Below, one piece after another: positions 61,548 to 64,000 of a stretch of DNA of 64,000 nt; position 1 is the stretch's first letter, and every line of letters starts with the position of its first letter. The stretch lies in NCBI RefSeq assembly GCF_000426685.1, contig NZ_AUFV01000002.1:434001-498000 (forward strand). The letters are read 5' to 3'. A program made the translations under genes and the position numbers. This DNA is from Solimonas flava DSM 18980. GTDB taxonomy: Bacteria; Pseudomonadota; Gammaproteobacteria; Nevskiales; Nevskiaceae. The notes under the pieces are model-generated. The model was not told where the DNA came from. It worked only from the letters and a program-made list of their open reading frames with translations, and searched no databases.

Positions 61548-62477
61548 TCAGCTGCGCCGCGCCAGCGCGGTGACAACGCCGAAATAGGGCGGCCGTGGTT
61601 CGTGCGAGCTGATCCGGCAGCTTTCGACCGTGTAGCCGCAGCCGCCGAGCAACCGGCGCAGCTTGTCCGGGCTGATGCCGAGATTGACGTGATCGTAGGC
61701 CCGCATCGTTTCCTCGTGCGTGTGCTCGGCCAGGGCCGCGACGATCAGCTGGCCGCCCGGCTTGAGCAGGCGCGCCGTTTCCTGCAGCACGGCCTTGGGC
61801 TCGCGCGTGTAGGCGAGGGCGTGCATCAGGAACACGTGGTCGTACCGCGCCGACGGCAGGCCGGAGGCGTGCATGTCGGCCTCGACGAAGCGCACGTTGG
61901 CGATCTTGCAGAGGCGCTTGCGCGCAGCGGCGATGACGGTCGGGCTGACGTCGACGCAGGTGACGCTGTCGGCGCGTTCGGCGACGAGCTCGGCGAGCAC
62001 GCCGTCGCCGCAGGCCAGATCGACGACGTCGCCGAGCGACAGCAGGCCGATCAGCGCGCGCGCCGTCGCTTCCCAGGTGCGGCCCGGCGAGTAGTGCAGC
62101 TCCATGCGGCCGGCGACCGATTCGGCCCAGGTCTGGCCCTGCTTGCGGCGGGCGATCACCTGTTCGGCGCGTTCGCTGTCGACGCGCGCCTGGGCATCGT
62201 CGAGCGTGCCGCGCAGCAGGTTCCAGAACGTCGATGCTTCGCCGTCGTGGCTGAGCGCCGAGTAGTACGCCGCGTTGCCGGCGCGCTTGTCCTGCACCAG
62301 ACCGGCGCGCTTGAGGCGCGCCAGATGCGTCGAGACCCGGCTTTGCGCGAGGTCGGTGACTTCCGTCAGTTCGGCAACCGAGAGCTCGTGGCGTTCGAGC
62401 AGCAACAGCAGGCGCAGACGGCTGACGTCGGACAGCAGGCTGCACAGGGCTGTGCTTTGCTCCAGAGTGAGGCTCAT
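61548..62477 (-). CDS. ArsR family regulator fused to a SAM-dependent methyltransferase domain
   Basis: A 309-residue two-domain protein. Residues 1-90 form an ArsR/SmtB winged helix (LCSLLSDVSRLRLLLLLERHE, LAQSRVSTHLARLKRAGLV). Residues 135-300 are a class I methyltransferase domain with VVDLACGDGVLAELV (motif I), VTCVDVSPTVI and LKPGGQLIVAAL. Fusions like this are linked in other proteobacteria to SAM-cycle genes and thought to sense SAM or SAH (inference). No metal-binding Cys pair is evident, so metal sensing is doubtful. It converges on the His-rich transporter gene. Confidence 0.9.
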   Translation of the reverse strand: MSLTLEQSTALCSLLSDVSRLRLLLLLERHELSVAELTEVTDLAQSRVSTHLARLKRAGLVQDKRAGNAAYYSALSHDGEASTFWNLLRGTLDDAQARVDSERAEQVIARRKQGQTWAESVAGRMELHYSPGRTWEATARALIGLLSLGDVVDLACGDGVLAELVAERADSVTCVDVSPTVIAAARKRLCKIANVRFVEADMHASGLPSARYDHVFLMHALAYTREPKAVLQETARLLKPGGQLIVAALAEHTHEETMRAYDHVNLGISPDKLRRLLGGCGYTVESCRISSHEPRPPYFGVVTALARRS

Positions 62478-62636
62478 CGGCTATTCGGTCATGCGGATGG
62501 ACGGATGGGCAATTGTCGCCTGTGCGGGCAGCGGTGTCAGTACGCGCCGCGCGTGGCGGCCCGCCGCCGTTCCGCGCTCGCGTACCGACCCGAGCATCGG
62601 CCGCCGCGCTGCGTTTGCCGTCCGCAGACGCAAACG

Positions 62637-62663
62637 AAAAAGCCCTCCGTGCGGAGGGCTTTT
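62637..62663 (-). terminator. rho-independent terminator of the histone-like gene
   Basis: AAAAGCCCTCCG and CGGAGGGCTTTT form a long stem. Read on the minus strand it is followed by TTTTTCG, 17 bp after the gene's stop at 62680. Confidence 0.85.
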
Positions 62664-62679
62664 CGCGACCACCAGAGCT

Positions 62680-63336
62680 TCAGCTCGCCGACGGCGGCGT
62701 GCCGCCGGGCGGCGTCGCGGCGGGCGCTTCGCCGGCCGCCGGCTCGGTGCCGTGCTCGGCCGCTTCCTTCTTGCCTTGCGAAGTCGCGAGGAAGGCGCGC
62801 GAGAGCGGCGACGGCGTGATGTTCTGCACCGCCGCGACGACCGGCTCGGCGGCCTCGGCGACTTTCTTCTCGGCCGTGGCGATCGCCTTTTTGGCCTGGG
62901 TCTCGACCTTCTTGGCCGCGGCCTGTGCTTTCTTGACGTCCTTCTTGATGACGGTCTCGACCTTCTTCAGGTCCTTCTTCGCGGTCTTCTGCGCCTGGGC
63001 CGCGGCGGCCTGGACCTGCTTGACGACCTTCTTGGCCTTGGCCTTGGCGCCGGCTTCGGCCTTCTTGACCTTGGCGGTGTTCTTCTTGACCGCGGCCTTG
63101 ACCTGGCTGACGGCCTTCTTCGCCTTGGTCTTCAGCGCGGCCAGCTTGTTCTTGGCGGTCGACTTGACCGGAGCCTTCTTGGCGACAACCTTCTTCGCAA
63201 CTTTCTTGACGGCCTTCGTCGCCTTGGCAGCCTTCTTGGCGACGCCCTTCCTGGCGGCGGCCGTCTTGGCCGCAACCTTCTTCACGGCGGCCTTCTTGGC
63301 AGCCTTGGCCGGGCCCTTCTTCGTGGACTTCTTCAT
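62680..63336 (-). CDS. lysine/alanine-rich histone H1-like protein
   Basis: A 218-residue, highly basic protein made mostly of Lys, Ala and Val in repeats like AKKAAVKK and KKVVKQVQ, as in bacterial H1-like proteins such as AlgP/AlgR3 and chlamydial Hc. A less basic C-terminal tail (from about residue 165) ends in Pro/Ala-rich sequence (PAATPPGGTPPSAS). It is likely to bind DNA or RNA nonspecifically (inference). The start at MKKSTKKGPAK is chosen; an ATG six codons earlier (63354) is also possible. A good promoter lies about 280 bp upstream. Confidence 0.85.
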   Translation of the reverse strand: MKKSTKKGPAKAAKKAAVKKVAAKTAAARKGVAKKAAKATKAVKKVAKKVVAKKAPVKSTAKNKLAALKTKAKKAVSQVKAAVKKNTAKVKKAEAGAKAKAKKVVKQVQAAAAQAQKTAKKDLKKVETVIKKDVKKAQAAAKKVETQAKKAIATAEKKVAEAAEPVVAAVQNITPSPLSRAFLATSQGKKEAAEHGTEPAAGEAPAATPPGGTPPSAS

Positions 63337-63849
63337 AAGCGTGGCAAGCTCCATACGGTTTGCGGCCGAGTCGGCCAGGGATACAGATGCAGCGAGAACG
63401 CAGCAGCACGGCGGGCGGCCAGACCGGCCCGCGGTTCGGTAATGCGGAATACGCGCCGGCGGCGAGTGGCATCCATGCCGGCGCGGGACGAGCAGGGCGG
63501 CCCGGAGCGCAGTACGGAGCTGCCGGCGGCAGTCCGTCGTCTCATCGCGCTGTGTGCAAACTGGCGTTCCGGGTGCGCCACGAACTCCCCTTGACTTTTC
63601 CCCCGAAAAGGTGTGGCCGAGTGTAGGCAAGGCCTAAAACATTGTCAAAAAATAAACACATGCGATGCCGTCGCGAGCGGCATGAAGACGGCTCGTGACG
63701 CCGCCCGGTAGCGGCGTCGAAAGGCGCATCGGGTTTCACGATGCCGGCCGCGCCGCTATGATGGCCGCCCATTCAATTCTGCTGGCGCGGTATTCCAGAT
63801 TTCCATAACTGCGCCGACCCTTTTTCCATCGTTGAGCGAGGTGTTTGTA
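63337..63849. other. intergenic region: long leader of the histone-like gene and fadB upstream region
   Basis: The 63337-63613 part is the apparent 5' leader of the minus-strand H1-like gene, about 260-280 nt. The 63620-63648 promoter drives that gene. From 63649 to 63849 lies the upstream region of fadB, with a possible TTTCAC-17-TATGAT (63734-63762, weak). No other gene, tRNA or clear RNA element is recognised. Confidence 0.6.
63620..63648 (-). promoter_or_regulatory. sigma-70 promoter of the histone-like gene
   Basis: On the minus strand, TTGACA (63648-63643) and TACACT (63625-63620) are 17 bp apart: a perfect -35 and a good -10. Transcription would start near 63613. Confidence 0.75.
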
Positions 63850-64000
63850 ATGTCCAACGCGCCCATTTATCAGGGGCAGTCCATCCAAGTCGAAAAACTG
63901 GACGGCGGTTTCGCCGAACTGCGCTTCGACCGCCAGGGTGACGCCATCAACAAGTTCGACGCGCGCACCGTCAAGGAACTCGGCGAAGCCGGCGAAGCGC
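63850..64000 (+). CDS. fadB: fatty acid oxidation complex subunit alpha FadB (5' part, cut by window edge)
   Basis: The first 50 codons. IYQGQSIQVEKLDGGFAELRF and GDAINKFDARTVKELGEA closely follow the N-terminus of FadB, in particular the Pseudomonas type (VNKF). FadB has enoyl-CoA hydratase and 3-hydroxyacyl-CoA dehydrogenase activities in beta-oxidation. A GAGG element precedes the ATG at 63850. The rest, and the usual partner fadA, lie outside the window. Confidence 0.82.
   Translation, partial: MSNAPIYQGQSIQVEKLDGGFAELRFDRQGDAINKFDARTVKELGEAGEA

Noticed and set aside
61511-61552. A hairpin of CCGGGGCC with GGCCCCGG between convergent transporter and ArsR-fusion genes
   Set aside because: The loop is 16 bases long, with no T-tract on either strand, so a terminator call is not supported.

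Overview
The window looks like chromosomal core DNA of a high-GC (about 70%, estimated by eye) gammaproteobacterium. Four things support this: the gloB – yafS-like methyltransferase – rnhA – dnaQ order at 57.5-60.3 kb, a FadB start at the right edge, a FabV-type enoyl-ACP reductase, and a pbpC/alpha-2-macroglobulin pair. The mix of DUF1329 proteins, TtpC-type TonB genes and FabV would fit a Nevskiales/Solimonadaceae-like genome, but that placement is inference. No insertion sequence, prophage, CRISPR array or rRNA operon was seen. Four tRNA genes are present: His(GTG), Lys(CTT), Val(TAC) and Asp(GTC).

Layout. 0-8.6 kb holds metabolic and membrane genes: an FMN reductase, a spermidine-synthase-like protein, a VOC-SDR pair, a lysophospholipid acyltransferase-like protein, a sterol desaturase facing an AraC regulator, and an ABC transporter followed by a PcaD-like hydrolase. 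8.7-11.1 kb holds tRNA-His, tRNA-Lys and ppiD, and fabV converges on ppiD. 12.4-21.6 kb is a tightly coupled nine-gene minus-strand operon. It encodes an exported protein, three TPR proteins (two of them lipoproteins), a small exported protein, one TolQ/MotA-type channel, two TolR/ExbD proteins and a TonB-like AgmX/PglI-type protein. 21.8-22.5 kb holds hupB with a near-consensus promoter, then tRNA-Val and tRNA-Asp. 23.9-30.3 kb is a second, plus-strand proton-driven system: DUF3450, TtpC-like ExbB, ExbB, ExbD, TonB, and a TPR protein fused to a DUF1329 domain. A stand-alone DUF1329 paralogue lies at 32.5 kb, beyond a DUF6918 gene and an AarF/UbiB kinase gene.

33.9-43.6 kb holds DUF2505, DUF885, VOC and WYL-regulator genes, mutS on the minus strand, DUF4105, a YgiD-type dioxygenase and class II DAHP synthase. 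43.7-46.7 kb has a tandem pair of related lipoproteins, a ZIP-like membrane protein and a small exported protein. 46.6-54.5 kb is a 1897-residue alpha-2-macroglobulin with a CWEQ thioester motif plus penicillin-binding protein 1C. lon follows, with a possible heat-shock promoter. After the gloB-dnaQ block come a DMT transporter with a histidine-rich tail, an ArsR-methyltransferase fusion, a lysine/alanine-rich histone-H1-like protein, and the first 50 codons of fadB.

How the genes fit together. The main theme is envelope energetics. Two complete proton-motive-force machines, one Agl/Glt-like and one TonB2/TtpC-like, lie less than 2.5 kb apart on opposite strands. Each carries its own TPR partners. 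The novel candidates are the nine-gene TolQ-TolR-TolR-AgmX/TPR operon and the TPR-DUF1329 fusion that ends the TonB2-type operon.
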